Positions 25,540 through 34,485 of a stretch of DNA of 64,000 nt are shown piece after piece. The translations under genes were made by a program, and so were the position numbers. This stretch comes from Rhabditoides inermis. Lineage: Eukaryota; Nematoda; Chromadorea; Rhabditida; Rhabditidae. Each line of letters begins with the position of its first letter. Within the stretch, counting starts at the first letter, position 1. The notes beneath the pieces are model-generated. The model made no database searches. It worked only from the letters and a program-made list of their open reading frames with translations, and was not told where the DNA came from. Location of the stretch: assembly GCA_963966185.1 (NCBI GenBank), contig CAWZYM010000339.1, positions 209,501-273,500 on the forward strand. Reading direction: 5' to 3'.

Positions 25540-27754
25540 TCTTTTCTTTGTAGGAGGGCGATCCACCACCTCATATTATTGTCTTACCGTTTGTTTTACC
25601 ATGCATTCCATTGATGTTCTTTTTTCGACTACGCATAGTCGCTTTGTGTGTCGTTTGGTTTTCCATTCCGCCACTCTCCGCTTCGGCGCGTTGTCGAAAA
25701 AGAGAATTGTATCACACGCGATTATTATGCACCTTCTTCTCTCTCCTTGCTAGGGGTCTGAATGTAAGGGGCAGACTAGCTCGGATATCAATTCCTCTAT
25801 GTCTTATTTCCTTTCTCTTCATCAGATATGATGTGCGGCCGGGAGCTTTTTCAGGGCAGGATCGGCGGGCGCGAAGTGTGCGGGCTGATCACCCCACACA
25901 CACACACAGGGCGCAATCGATCGGGCCGGCAGGAAGAGCTGAAAGCACACTCAAGCGGCGAGGAGAGCAGAGAGGAGAGAGACCCCCTTTCGCAGCCTCG
26001 ATTGCGGGCGCAATCGAATGGCAGAAGCGATTAGGGCAGAGGGAAATTGAGGTACAGCGTGTCTGCCGAATGGAGATAGAGAAGAACAACAACGTTACTC
26101 ACCGAAGAAGACGAAGAAGCATCGCCAGTTTCAGAGGCGGGATGCGACGCGATCGATAAGTCGATAGATCGATCGGAGACGACAAGCACCGCAGAGGGCG
26201 GGCGGTACACACAGAGTGCCCACACCACACCACGGCAGAGAGGGCGGATCAATATTTGGTCAGCGAGCGCCGGGTGGCAGCAGGAGGCAGAGGCAGCAAG
26301 ATCGCTATCAGTCGCAGACAGGCGGGAAGAGCCGGGCGAGATAGCGAGTGCACACTGGAGCGCGCAGACAGAGACGCAGGCGGGAAGAGCCGGGCGAGAT
26401 CGCGAGCGCACACTGGAGCAGCAGGCAGAGACGCAGAGAGGAAAGACGGAGAGTGCAGTGACGGTGGGATTTTTTTCGAAATTCGCGCCTATTTGGTCCC
26501 GCGACGACGAGATCCCTGCGATATACCGTAATGCAAACCATTTGCATTGAAGAATTATTCTTCTGCAATTTTGGGATTTAGGCCAGTCACTATTTTATTT
26601 TGTGTGCGTCTCCTATTTTTTTCACTCTCTATGCATTGCCATTTTTTTTGTTGATGCTCGTGTGTAACATTTATGTATGCTGCGGTCGAATGACTGTGCT
26701 CTAATGCTCTGTGGGGGAATTGGAGTGTGGGAGATGGCGAACGCTGTGGGAGCAGCAACGCCTGCAAGACCGAGCCGGAGAAGACCAGGAGGCACCAGGC
26801 GGGAGATGTTCGACCCGCAGACGAAGAAGAGGAAGCAGCTCAAGAACCTGCTGGAGAAGTGCAAGGAGTTCAAAGAGGAGATCTACTCTTCGAACGTGAG
26901 TGTGATTTTATTTGTTTATTTTTCTTAAAATACGGAGTGCACACCGTTTAGGAATTGTAAATTTAATAGTTACCTTACGAGAACTTCAGACAATTTTGTC
27001 TGATTTTCTTTCCTTTTGTGATAGTGCAATGATCTAATGAATTGTTTAGATTAGTTTCGTTTTTTTTTTATAATCCACCGACGATGGGTGTGACGGAACC
27101 ACACCGACGATGGGTGCTGGCGAAATGAGACGACGCTATCCACCAACGATGGGTGTGACGGAACCACACCGACGACGGGTGCTGGCGAGCTGAGACGACG
27201 CTATCCACCGACGACGGGTGTGACGGGAGATCACCTGGCCAGTGATCGCAACACGGTGTCAGGCAGCTGTGAGAAGTGGGGGGTAAGCTACTTCAATCAG
27301 CCAGGACTACTCCGGGTCCGTGTCTGACATTTTCTTTCTTATTATACGGTGGTTTTGTCATATTATCTTTTGTCTTTCCACTCTCATTGCTAGAAATTGA
27401 TTATATCTTCGTGATGATCATGGTCGATTCTCTCCGATGTTATGTGATGTGTATAACTGGATAATGTTATACCCCACTAAACTCTGGAAGGATGGACTGT
27501 CTATACGTTTTGAATCGCGCGCGTATTGTTCGACGGGATAATATTCGGGACGCGATGTGATGTGTGGGAATACCCTGTTCTAAATTTATATTTTGCAGGT
27601 GACTCGCAGGCAGAAAGGCAAGTTTTCTCCCTCTCCAATCTCGCTAGGGGTCTGCTTGTAAGGCGGCCGACGAGCTGTGCTCTAATTTGAATTATCTTAT
27701 TAGGTCTTGCTCTTATTACTTTTACGACTTGGAAACATCCAAGGCGGTCTGGAG
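25540..27754 (+). other. Long non-gag leader of the LTR element
   Basis: About 2.2 kb without a recognisable retroviral domain. It holds a purine-rich tandem duplication (about 26329-26440, unit near 56 bp, GGCGGGAAGAGCCGGGCGAG), a roughly 65-bp tandem repeat (27077-27230, CCACCGACGATGGGTGTGAC), and two related stretches at about 25747 and 27645 (GCTAGGGGTCTG followed by TGTAAG). One exon-like ORF lies at 26734. Confidence 0.7.
26734..26895 (+). CDS. Exon-like basic reading frame in the LTR-element leader
   Basis: Fifty-four codons starting MANAVGAATPARPSRRRPGG, followed by a Lys/Glu-rich helix-like segment (KKRKQLKNLLEKCKEFKEE), end exactly at a strong donor, GTGAGTGTG. A possible acceptor (TTATATTTTGCAG) lies at 27599; joined to it the frame continues for about 20 codons to a stop. 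The segment could be an extra spliced ORF of the element, a captured host exon, or chance. I recognise no family. Confidence 0.35.
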
Positions 27755-29575
27755 ATGGCGGGAACTGGTCTGGCCCATCTCAAATCGTGGGCAGGGGGGG
27801 ACATCGGCAAGGAGGACTCGATGGCAAGTCGGAATGGTGAGACCAAAGATATTATGTTCAATTCGAAAGACGCGGTTGGAAACACAACCAGCGCGAGAAA
27901 CGGCGAGAGGACCGAGCTGCGAACGACGCAGCGAGATGAAGGCGCTCACACCTCATGGGAGGAAGAGCGCGATGTGATGTTGTGCAACATGCAGGCACTC
28001 ATCAAGCGCATTCGGGAGCTGGAAGACGAGATCGAGATCAGCAAGCTGTGGACAAGGCAGTGCAATTACTGTGGAAGTGGGAACCACCCACAGGCAGATT
28101 GCGCCAAGTTCCTCATAAATATGGAGCGGCTCGATCGAGAGCACAAGCAGCGGAAGGAAGAGGCTGAAGCTGACAGTCAGCGCCTCCAGCAGGCGCAGCA
28201 ATTGCAGCAGCAGCTGCCGCAGACCAGCCGGAAGCTGAGGAAAAGCACGGTGAAGTGCTTCAACTGTCAGGGGCCGCACTTTCGCAGCCATTGTCCACTA
28301 CTGAGGCAGCAGCTCAACCAGCAGATGATCTACCAGCAGATGCAGACTCCTGCGATAGCCAACGGGGCTTGGGCACAGCAGGGAACTACCCTGCCACAGA
28401 TGCAGTGTGTGCCGCATACGATGGCACTTACCCAGTCCCAGCCGCAGACCATGCACGGTCTGGAGCAGCAGCGAATGACGCCAGCATTGGCATCTCCGCT
28501 GACTACAATGTGCCAAGTGCCACAGATGTCTCCGGAGATGGCGGCAGTGTCGCCACCGTTGATGGCGGGCCGAGAGGAGACGCAGTGGGCGCCAGGCCAG
28601 TGGACGCAGTGGGCGCCGGGCCAGTGGACGCAGCAGCAGTTTCTGCCGCTAGCGACGCCAGTACTTCAACAGCTGAGGACGCCAGAGGAGATAGCTTGTC
28701 CCGAGACGCTGAGGGACAAGGCGAGAAAGCACAACGATGCGATGTCGACAAATGGCCAGCTTCAACTGCATGGTGCGACAGCACACACTCCGGTCGGAGC
28801 CGAGATGGCTCGGTATGATGACAAGACGCTGATGAAGCTACCTCGCGTCAACGTCATTGGATGCGGAGCTGCTGACAGGTCGGTCGAGATCCCCGTATTT
28901 ACCGGTACTGGAGACACTCGAGTTCTCCAATTTCTGCGCCGATTTGAGGATGTCTGGAACTACATCAAGCCGAATGACGATGGAAGCTCGAAGGAGAAAG
29001 CGCGATTGCTGATAACGCATCTTGATGGGATGGCTCGCGAGAGGATCGAGGAACTCACTCAAGACGAGAGGGACGACTTCGAGAAGATCGAGCAGCACTT
29101 GAAGAACTTCTTCAATGACGATGCGTACAAAGATCGAGCCAAGCGAACGCTGCAAGAGCTGACTCAGAGCGAGGATCAGTCAGTCGTGGAGTTCGGACAC
29201 GAGCTGAAGAAGCTGATCTACACGGCTTACGAGGGATTGCCCGACAAGCACATAGAGCTTCGTCTTCATGAGGAGTTCATGAGAAAGCTGAACAAGAAGC
29301 TCGGCTACCAAGTAAGGGTCGCAAAGCCGGAGAACTACGCCGAAACAATGAGAATTGCACGGAACGTGGAGAACGCCTACGAACCAGCTGGGATTTCTGC
29401 CAGCTACTCGAAGGGAGGAAGTCCTCCAGAAATCCTCCACCAGCAAGAAAGCAGCAGTCTACACCACTCAGGCGATGCAGCCGTGTGCGGGCGAGAAACC
29501 CATTGTCGCCCTACACGACTGGAACGAGCTGAAATCCCGCGTGGATCGCATCGAGGAGTGGATGAACCGGTGTGA
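27755..29575 (+). CDS. Gag-like polyprotein of the LTR element
   Basis: The open frame runs 27707-29575 (622 codons); I prefer the ATG at codon 17 (27755, MAGTGLAHLKSW) because the 16 residues before it are a Leu run with splice-like sequence upstream. Two CCHC zinc knuckles lie near the N-terminus: C119-C122-H127-C132 (CX2CX4HX4C) and C184-C187-H191-C196 (CX2CX3HX4C), numbered from 27707. A Gln/Met/Pro-rich linker follows, then an about 170-residue retrotransposon gag (capsid-like) domain from about 385 (VFTGTGDTRVLQFLRRFEDV) to about 555. Knuckles upstream of the capsid-like domain are unusual, since nucleocapsid normally follows capsid. The frame overlaps the protease ORF by 221 bases in a different register. 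The product would form the particle that packages the element's RNA. Confidence 0.8.
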   Translation: MAGTGLAHLKSWAGGDIGKEDSMASRNGETKDIMFNSKDAVGNTTSARNGERTELRTTQRDEGAHTSWEEERDVMLCNMQALIKRIRELEDEIEISKLWTRQCNYCGSGNHPQADCAKFLINMERLDREHKQRKEEAEADSQRLQQAQQLQQQLPQTSRKLRKSTVKCFNCQGPHFRSHCPLLRQQLNQQMIYQQMQTPAIANGAWAQQGTTLPQMQCVPHTMALTQSQPQTMHGLEQQRMTPALASPLTTMCQVPQMSPEMAAVSPPLMAGREETQWAPGQWTQWAPGQWTQQQFLPLATPVLQQLRTPEEIACPETLRDKARKHNDAMSTNGQLQLHGATAHTPVGAEMARYDDKTLMKLPRVNVIGCGAADRSVEIPVFTGTGDTRVLQFLRRFEDVWNYIKPNDDGSSKEKARLLITHLDGMARERIEELTQDERDDFEKIEQHLKNFFNDDAYKDRAKRTLQELTQSEDQSVVEFGHELKKLIYTAYEGLPDKHIELRLHEEFMRKLNKKLGYQVRVAKPENYAETMRIARNVENAYEPAGISASYSKGGSPPEILHQQESSSLHHSGDAAVCGRETHCRPTRLERAEIPRGSHRGVDEPV

Positions 29576-30470
29576 GGGAGCGCCCTCGAAGAAGGAGAGA
29601 CGCCAGCTAACTAACGTTCGTTGTTATGACTGTGGCGGGCCGCACTTCAAAGCTGACTGTCCTCAACTACGGCAGTCGATGATGCAGCAGCACTACCAGA
29701 TGCTGCCGATGCAGCCGATGCAGCCGATGCATCCGGTACAACTGATGCAGTCGCAGGCGCAACAGCCGGCTACTCAAGTGATGGCAGCTGGGAACGGAAG
29801 CCGCATTCAAGAGCTGGAGAACCAGCTGAGCCAGCAGCAAGAGGCCTACGCGGCACTCACGAAGCACAACTCGCAGCTCATGAACATGGAGCCGAGGAGC
29901 GGCGGGAACACAGTAGCAACCGTGGAGAACCAGATGAAACAGAAGATGACTGCAACCAAGGAGAGCCACTTCTACTCCCAGATCCCGATCAAGGTGAACA
30001 ACATTCGCCTTCTGGCGCTAGTCGACACGGGCGCGTGTGTGTCTATCTGCCACACTTCGATTGCACCACTCGTTGGGGTGTTTTCGTTCAAGGAAGACCC
30101 GGACTTCAAACAAGCAGCCGGTGTGAACGGAGAACCGGTCAGCGTGAAGGGATACGCAGATGTCGAGATGTGTTTCGGGCAGATGAAGCAGACCGTCCGT
30201 CTGTATTTCTCAGATTTGGTGGAAAGGCCGAAGGGATCGCACTCTTACCAGATCATCTTGGGAAACACGTGCCTCCGCAAGCTGCCGCCGTGGAGCATCG
30301 ACTACGATGCAAAGACTATGCGGATCGGATGGGACACGATCCCCATTGTGAACGTGACATCGGCTGAGAAGCCGAGATTCACTATGAGTGAAGAGCGGGG
30401 ATCCACTCACAACATGGGTGAGAGTCAGGAGAACCAGCTGACGGGTGTCACTAAGGGCAACCATCAGTAG
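29355..30470 (+). CDS. Zinc knuckle and retropepsin ORF (gag-pro extension)
   Basis: This frame is +1 relative to gag and overlaps its last 221 bases, so expression probably needs a programmed frameshift; an indel is the alternative. It has no initiator of its own that must be used. Visible in order: a third CCHC knuckle (CYDCGGPHFKADC, from residue 90), a Met/Gln/Pro repeat (MQPMQPMHPVQLMQ), a Gln-rich coiled-coil-like stretch, then an aspartic protease with the DTGA active site at 224-227 (LVDTGACVSICHTS) and the second signature IILGNTCLRKLPPWSIDY. Such proteases cleave Gag/Pol polyproteins. The frame stops at 30470 and nothing Pol-like follows. Confidence 0.82.
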   Translation: MHGTWRTPTNQLGFLPATRREEVLQKSSTSKKAAVYTTQAMQPCAGEKPIVALHDWNELKSRVDRIEEWMNRCEGAPSKKERRQLTNVRCYDCGGPHFKADCPQLRQSMMQQHYQMLPMQPMQPMHPVQLMQSQAQQPATQVMAAGNGSRIQELENQLSQQQEAYAALTKHNSQLMNMEPRSGGNTVATVENQMKQKMTATKESHFYSQIPIKVNNIRLLALVDTGACVSICHTSIAPLVGVFSFKEDPDFKQAAGVNGEPVSVKGYADVEMCFGQMKQTVRLYFSDLVERPKGSHSYQIILGNTCLRKLPPWSIDYDAKTMRIGWDTIPIVNVTSAEKPRFTMSEERGSTHNMGESQENQLTGVTKGNHQ

Positions 30471-31532
30471 GTTTATCTAGTTATTCGATATGATTATACT
30501 TTTCAGGCCGGGAGGCAGAAGATCCAGATCAAGAATGAGGGGAGACGCCCTGAAGACGTCAGAAGAACCAAAGGCTAGTCGGCTCCAGATGGGACCGATG
30601 ACTTGGAGATGGGGAGGCTAGACAGAAAGACTCCACGCCAGGAGACCCCAGAGGAATGACAGGAGCGAGATCAGTCGCAGAGGAGCGAGATCAGTCGCAG
30701 AGGAGCGAGATCAGTCGCAGAAGAGCGAGATCAGTAGCAGAATATCGAGATCAGCCATTGAAGATCAATGTCAGCCGTTGAAGATCGATGCCAGTAGCAG
30801 AAGATCGATGCCAGCCACAGCCGATCGATGTCAGCCGTTGAAGATCGAGATCAGACACAGAGACTTGAGATCGGTCGGGACGGGCAGAGATCAGCCGTCG
30901 AAGTGGAAGGACCACGGAAGTCGTGAGTTAGACAGGAAGTTGCGTGTTGTGGGAATTACAGGTAAGAATTGCATCAATTTTACCTCTCATCTTGTCCATA
31001 ACTTCATCCTCTCGTTCAGGTCGAACCGAGAAGACTCCGAGGACGCCGTCATCAACACGGCTGAAGAAGGTTGAAAAAAAATGACAAGTAATGAACAGTA
31101 AGCGTGGCAAGAAGGTTGTCTCAATGCCGTTGGGGAGGCTACGTTACTGCCTATAATCATTGTCTTGGTTTAGGTCACGAACGATCACGCTGAAGGCGCC
31201 GGCAGGATTCACGGAGTCGCCACCACACACGGGCCGTTTTGTTACCCGAGACTCCGAACCACGCCGAAGAGCCGCCGCCGCATGACACCACCATTGCCGC
31301 GAGAAGCAGAAGGGCAGAGGCGAGCTGCAGAAGACCAGAGACGAGCAGAAGAAAACTAAGAACGAGCAGCAGAAGACTGAGAACGAGCTGCAGGCCCCAC
31401 CAGACAGGCCAAGGAGGGACTTTTCGCGCCGTTGTGTTGCGCTTCTCGCTGGAGCTGAAGTCGTTGCGAGAAGCGAAGAAGATCAACGCCGCGGATTTCG
31501 CCGTGAGGACACGTCGACTGGAGATGGGGAGG
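30471..31532 (+). other. Non-coding 3' region of the LTR element
   Basis: About 1.06 kb with no domain. At 30662-30890 a 20-bp unit (GAGCGAGATCAGTCGCAGAG) repeats three times and grades into related GATC-containing units. At 31300-31400 a GAGCAGCAGAAGAC-like purine repeat occurs. This is where reverse transcriptase and integrase would be expected in a complete element, and neither is present. Confidence 0.75.
31520..31532 (+). promoter_or_regulatory. Polypurine tract
   Basis: GGAGATGGGGAGG immediately precedes the 3' LTR, the position of the plus-strand primer in LTR retrotransposons. Confidence 0.7.
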
Positions 31533-32059
31533 AGTAACAGAATGGGTATTCTGTTGGACTAGGAGTGTCGCGCCCCATCGCACACACCGTACCCGCACTG
31601 GAAACCCCCACTCGAACTCCCGCCGCACTCTACCATCCGGCTGAGTATCTTATCGCCTGCACATCAGAGAGCAGTATATATAAGCTCTGGCTGCCGCCAT
31701 CGCTTCATTCTTGGTCATGATGTAATCTCTTAGTCGTCATAGACTCTAGGGTCACTAGGTCATGTAGTCTTGTGTGTAGAGTCAGTCTTGGACTCGTCGT
31801 GATATCGTTGTGTTGTTGTACGATTGTTGTCGTGTACATATCTCTATGCTATAGTAAAACTCTCTTCTCTATATGTCTTGGGATTGTCTGTGGATGCATT
31901 GGTATTGGGTTACGGTAGACATGGGTTTATGGTTTCTTATGGTAGCAGCATTGGTATTATGGTAGTAGCACGGGTTCCACTGGCACGTAGGACTGTTCTA
32001 GTCGTATAGTCCCGCCGACACTTGTCGTCGGGTACGCTAGACGGACCGACATGCTAACT
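31533..32059 (+). repeat. 3' LTR
   Basis: 527 bp. I found no difference from the 5' LTR; the offset is 6534 throughout. Confidence 0.92.
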
Positions 32060-33808
32060 CCAGGAATTTCCCTGCCAGGAATTTCCCTGCCAGGAATTTC
32101 CCTGCCAGGAATTTCCCTGCCAGGAATTTTCCTGCCAGAAATTTTCCTGCCAGGAATTTTCCTGCCAGGAATTTTCCTGCCAGGAATTTTCCTGCCAGGA
32201 ATTTTCCTGCCAGGAATTTTCCTGTCAGGAAATTTCCTGCCAGAAAATTTCCTGCCAGGAATTTCCCTGCCAGGAAATTTCCTGCCAGGAATTTCCCTGC
32301 CAGGAATTTCCCTGCCAGGAATTTTTCTGCCAGAAATTTTCCTGCCAGGAATTTTCCTGCCAGGAATTTTCCTGCCAGGAATTTTCCTGCCAGGAATTTT
32401 CCTGCCAGGGAAAGTTCCTGCCAGGAATTTCCCTGCCAGTAATTTTCCTGCCAGGAATTCCCCTTCCAGGAATTTCCCTGCCAGGAATTTTCCTGCCAGG
32501 AATTTCCCTGCCAGGAAATTTCCTGCCAGGAATTTCCCTGCCAGGAATTTCCCTGCCAGGAATTTTCCTGCCAGGAATTTCCCTGCCAGGAATTTTCCTG
32601 CCAGGAATTTCCCTGCCAGGAATTTTCCTGCCAGGAATTTCCCTGCCAGGAATTTCCCTGCCAGGAATTTTCCTGCCAGGAATTTCCCTGCCAGGAATTT
32701 CCCTGCCAGGAATTTTCCTGCCAGGAATTTCCCTGCCAGGAATTTCCCTGCCAGGAATTTCCCTGCCAGGAATTTCCCTGCCAGGAAATTTCCTGCCAGG
32801 AATTTCCCTGCCAGGAATTTCCCTGCCAGGAATTTCCCTGCCAGGAATTTCCCTGCCAGGAATTTCCCTGCCAGGAATTTTCCTGCCAGGAATTTTCCTG
32901 CCAGGAATTTCCCTGCCAGGAATATCCCTGCCAGGAATTTCCCTGCCAGGAATTTCCCTGCCAGGAATTTCCCTGCCAGGAAATTTCCTGCCAGGAATTT
33001 CCCTGCCAGGAATTTCCCTGCCAGGAAATTTCCTGCCAGGAATTTCCCTGCCAGGAATTTCCCTGCCAGGAATTTTCCTGCCAGGAATTTCCCTGCCAGG
33101 AAATTTCCTGCCAGGAAATTTCCTGCCAGGAATTTCCCTGCCAGGAATTTCCCTGCCAGGAATTTTCCTGCCAGGAATTTCCCTGCCAGGAATTTTCCTG
33201 CCAGGAATTTCCCTGCCAGAAAATTTCCTGCCAGGAATTTCCCTGCCAGGAATTTCCCTGCCAGGAATTTCCCTGCCAGGAAATTTCCTGCCAGGAATTT
33301 CCCTGCCAGGAATTTCCCTGCCAGGAATTTTCCTGCCAGGAATTTCCCTGCCAGGAATTTCCCTGCCAGGAATTTCCCTGCCAGGAATTTTCCTGCCAGG
33401 AAATTTCCTGCCAGGAATTTCCCTGCCAGGAATTTCCCTGCCAGGAATTTTCCTGCCAGGAATTTCCCTGCCAGGAATTTTCCTGCCAGGAATTTCCCTG
33501 CCAGGAATTTTCCTGCCAGGAATTTCCCTGCCAGGAATTTTCCTGCCAGGAATTTCCCTGCCAGGAATTTTCCTGCCAGGAATTTTCCTGCCAGGAATTT
33601 CCCTGCCAGGAATTTTCCTGCCAGGAATTTCCCTGCCAGGAATTTTCCTGCCAGGAATTTTCCTGCCAGGAATTTCCCTGCCAGGAATTTCCCTGCCAGG
33701 AATTTTCCTGCCAGGAATTTTCCTGCCAGGAATTTTCCTGCCAGGAATTTTCCTGCCAGGAATTTCCCTGCCAGGAATTTCCCTGCCAGGAATTTCCCTG
33801 CCAGGAAT
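32060..33808 (-). repeat. 15-bp repeat block 9, inverted orientation, right of the LTR element
   Basis: About 115 copies of CCTGCCAGGAATTTC, continuing the block at 23522-24998 that the LTR element split. The array ends at CCAGGAATTTCTTGTTATAATGG, where the 20-bp repeat resumes. Confidence 0.95.
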
Positions 33809-34160
33809 TTCTTGTTATAATGGCCAGTATCTGTATAAGATGGCCAGCATCTGTTTAGCATGGTCAGCATCTGTTTTAGATGGCCATCATCTGTTTGCTG
33901 GCAGGAAAATTACTGGCAGGGAAATTCCTGGCAGGAACTTTCCTGGCAGCAAATTTCCTGGCAGGAAAATTCCTTACAGGGAAATTCCGGGCAGGGAAAT
34001 TCCTGGCAGGGAAATTCCTGGCAGGAAAATTCCTGGCAGGAAAATTCCTGGCAGGGAAATTCCTGGCAGGGAAATTCCTGGCAGGAAATTCCCTGGCAGG
34101 GAAATTCCTGGGGCAGGACATTTTCTGACAGGAAAATTTCTGGCAGGGAAATTCCTGAGG
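33809..34160 (+). repeat. Terminal 20-bp remnant and 15-bp block 10
   Basis: About 88 bp of 20-bp repeat is followed by direct-orientation 15-bp units (33897-34160). The stretch 33815-33950 closely matches 22735-22870, a segmental duplicate. The last units are degenerate (GGGCAGGACATTTTCTGACAGG). Unique DNA begins after this. Confidence 0.92.
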
Positions 34161-34485
34161 CCAAGACACATTGCGTGACCTAGATTCTCGCGCGCGCTCT
34201 TTTTCGCGCGAGTGGAGGATTTACAACATACTTTCTTTACGCTCCTGTTACTTTGTTCTTCACTGCCCGTTCTCCCTTCGCTCGCCCTGTCTGCTCAGTC
34301 ATCGTTGCGCTAAATTAGAACAGAATGCATAGTTCATTATGATTTGTCTCTCTATCTCACCATAGCGACGTAGCCAACTCGTCTGGCACGCTGTAGAGCG
34401 CTCTCGCCCGCCACTCGTACTTCGAGAGCGCGACGCACGTGTCCTCTGGTGACGATAGAGCGACTCTGAAAGTGATCGAAATGTA
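34161..34485. other. Unique intergenic DNA, no feature seen
   Basis: The first non-repetitive DNA in the window, with CG-rich palindromic words such as CGCGCGCGCTCTTTTTCGCGCG. It lies just beyond the stop codon of the minus-strand MULE-like gene and probably includes its 3' UTR. No AATAAA was noticed. Confidence 0.5.

Larger units (their letters stand above)
24999..32059 (+). mobile_element. 7.06-kb LTR retrotransposon encoding gag and protease only
   Basis: Two 527-bp direct repeats (24999-25525 and 31533-32059) bound an internal region with a primer-binding-like site, gag, retropepsin and a polypurine tract. CCAG is duplicated on either side (24995-24998 and 32060-32063) as a 4-bp target duplication in the 15-bp satellite. 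The LTRs look identical over their whole length, so the insertion is recent. The ends are AGT...ACT rather than TG...CA, with a 4-bp duplication; both features resemble gypsy-type (errantivirus-like) elements. No reverse transcriptase, RNase H or integrase motif occurs between the protease stop (30470) and the 3' LTR, so the element is non-autonomous. The leader before gag is unusually long (about 2.2 kb). Confidence 0.9.

Noticed and set aside
25611..26159. 182-codon ORF in the LTR leader as a gag N-terminus
   Set aside because: Low-complexity Arg/Ser-rich composition, no domain, and both strands open.
30471..31532. Remnant reverse transcriptase or integrase
   Set aside because: I looked for YxDD, DDE and HHCC patterns in all frames and saw none; the frames are short.
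23522..33808. 15-bp unit as clustered transcription-factor (STAT-like TTCC..GGAA) sites
   Set aside because: The resemblance follows from the palindrome alone; nothing else suggests regulatory function.
21606..33870. Very long ORFs (up to 637 codons) repeating FLAGK, PARN or SLPGI pentapeptides
   Set aside because: They follow from the 15-bp period, which keeps several frames open on both strands at once. There is no start context, domain or splice structure.
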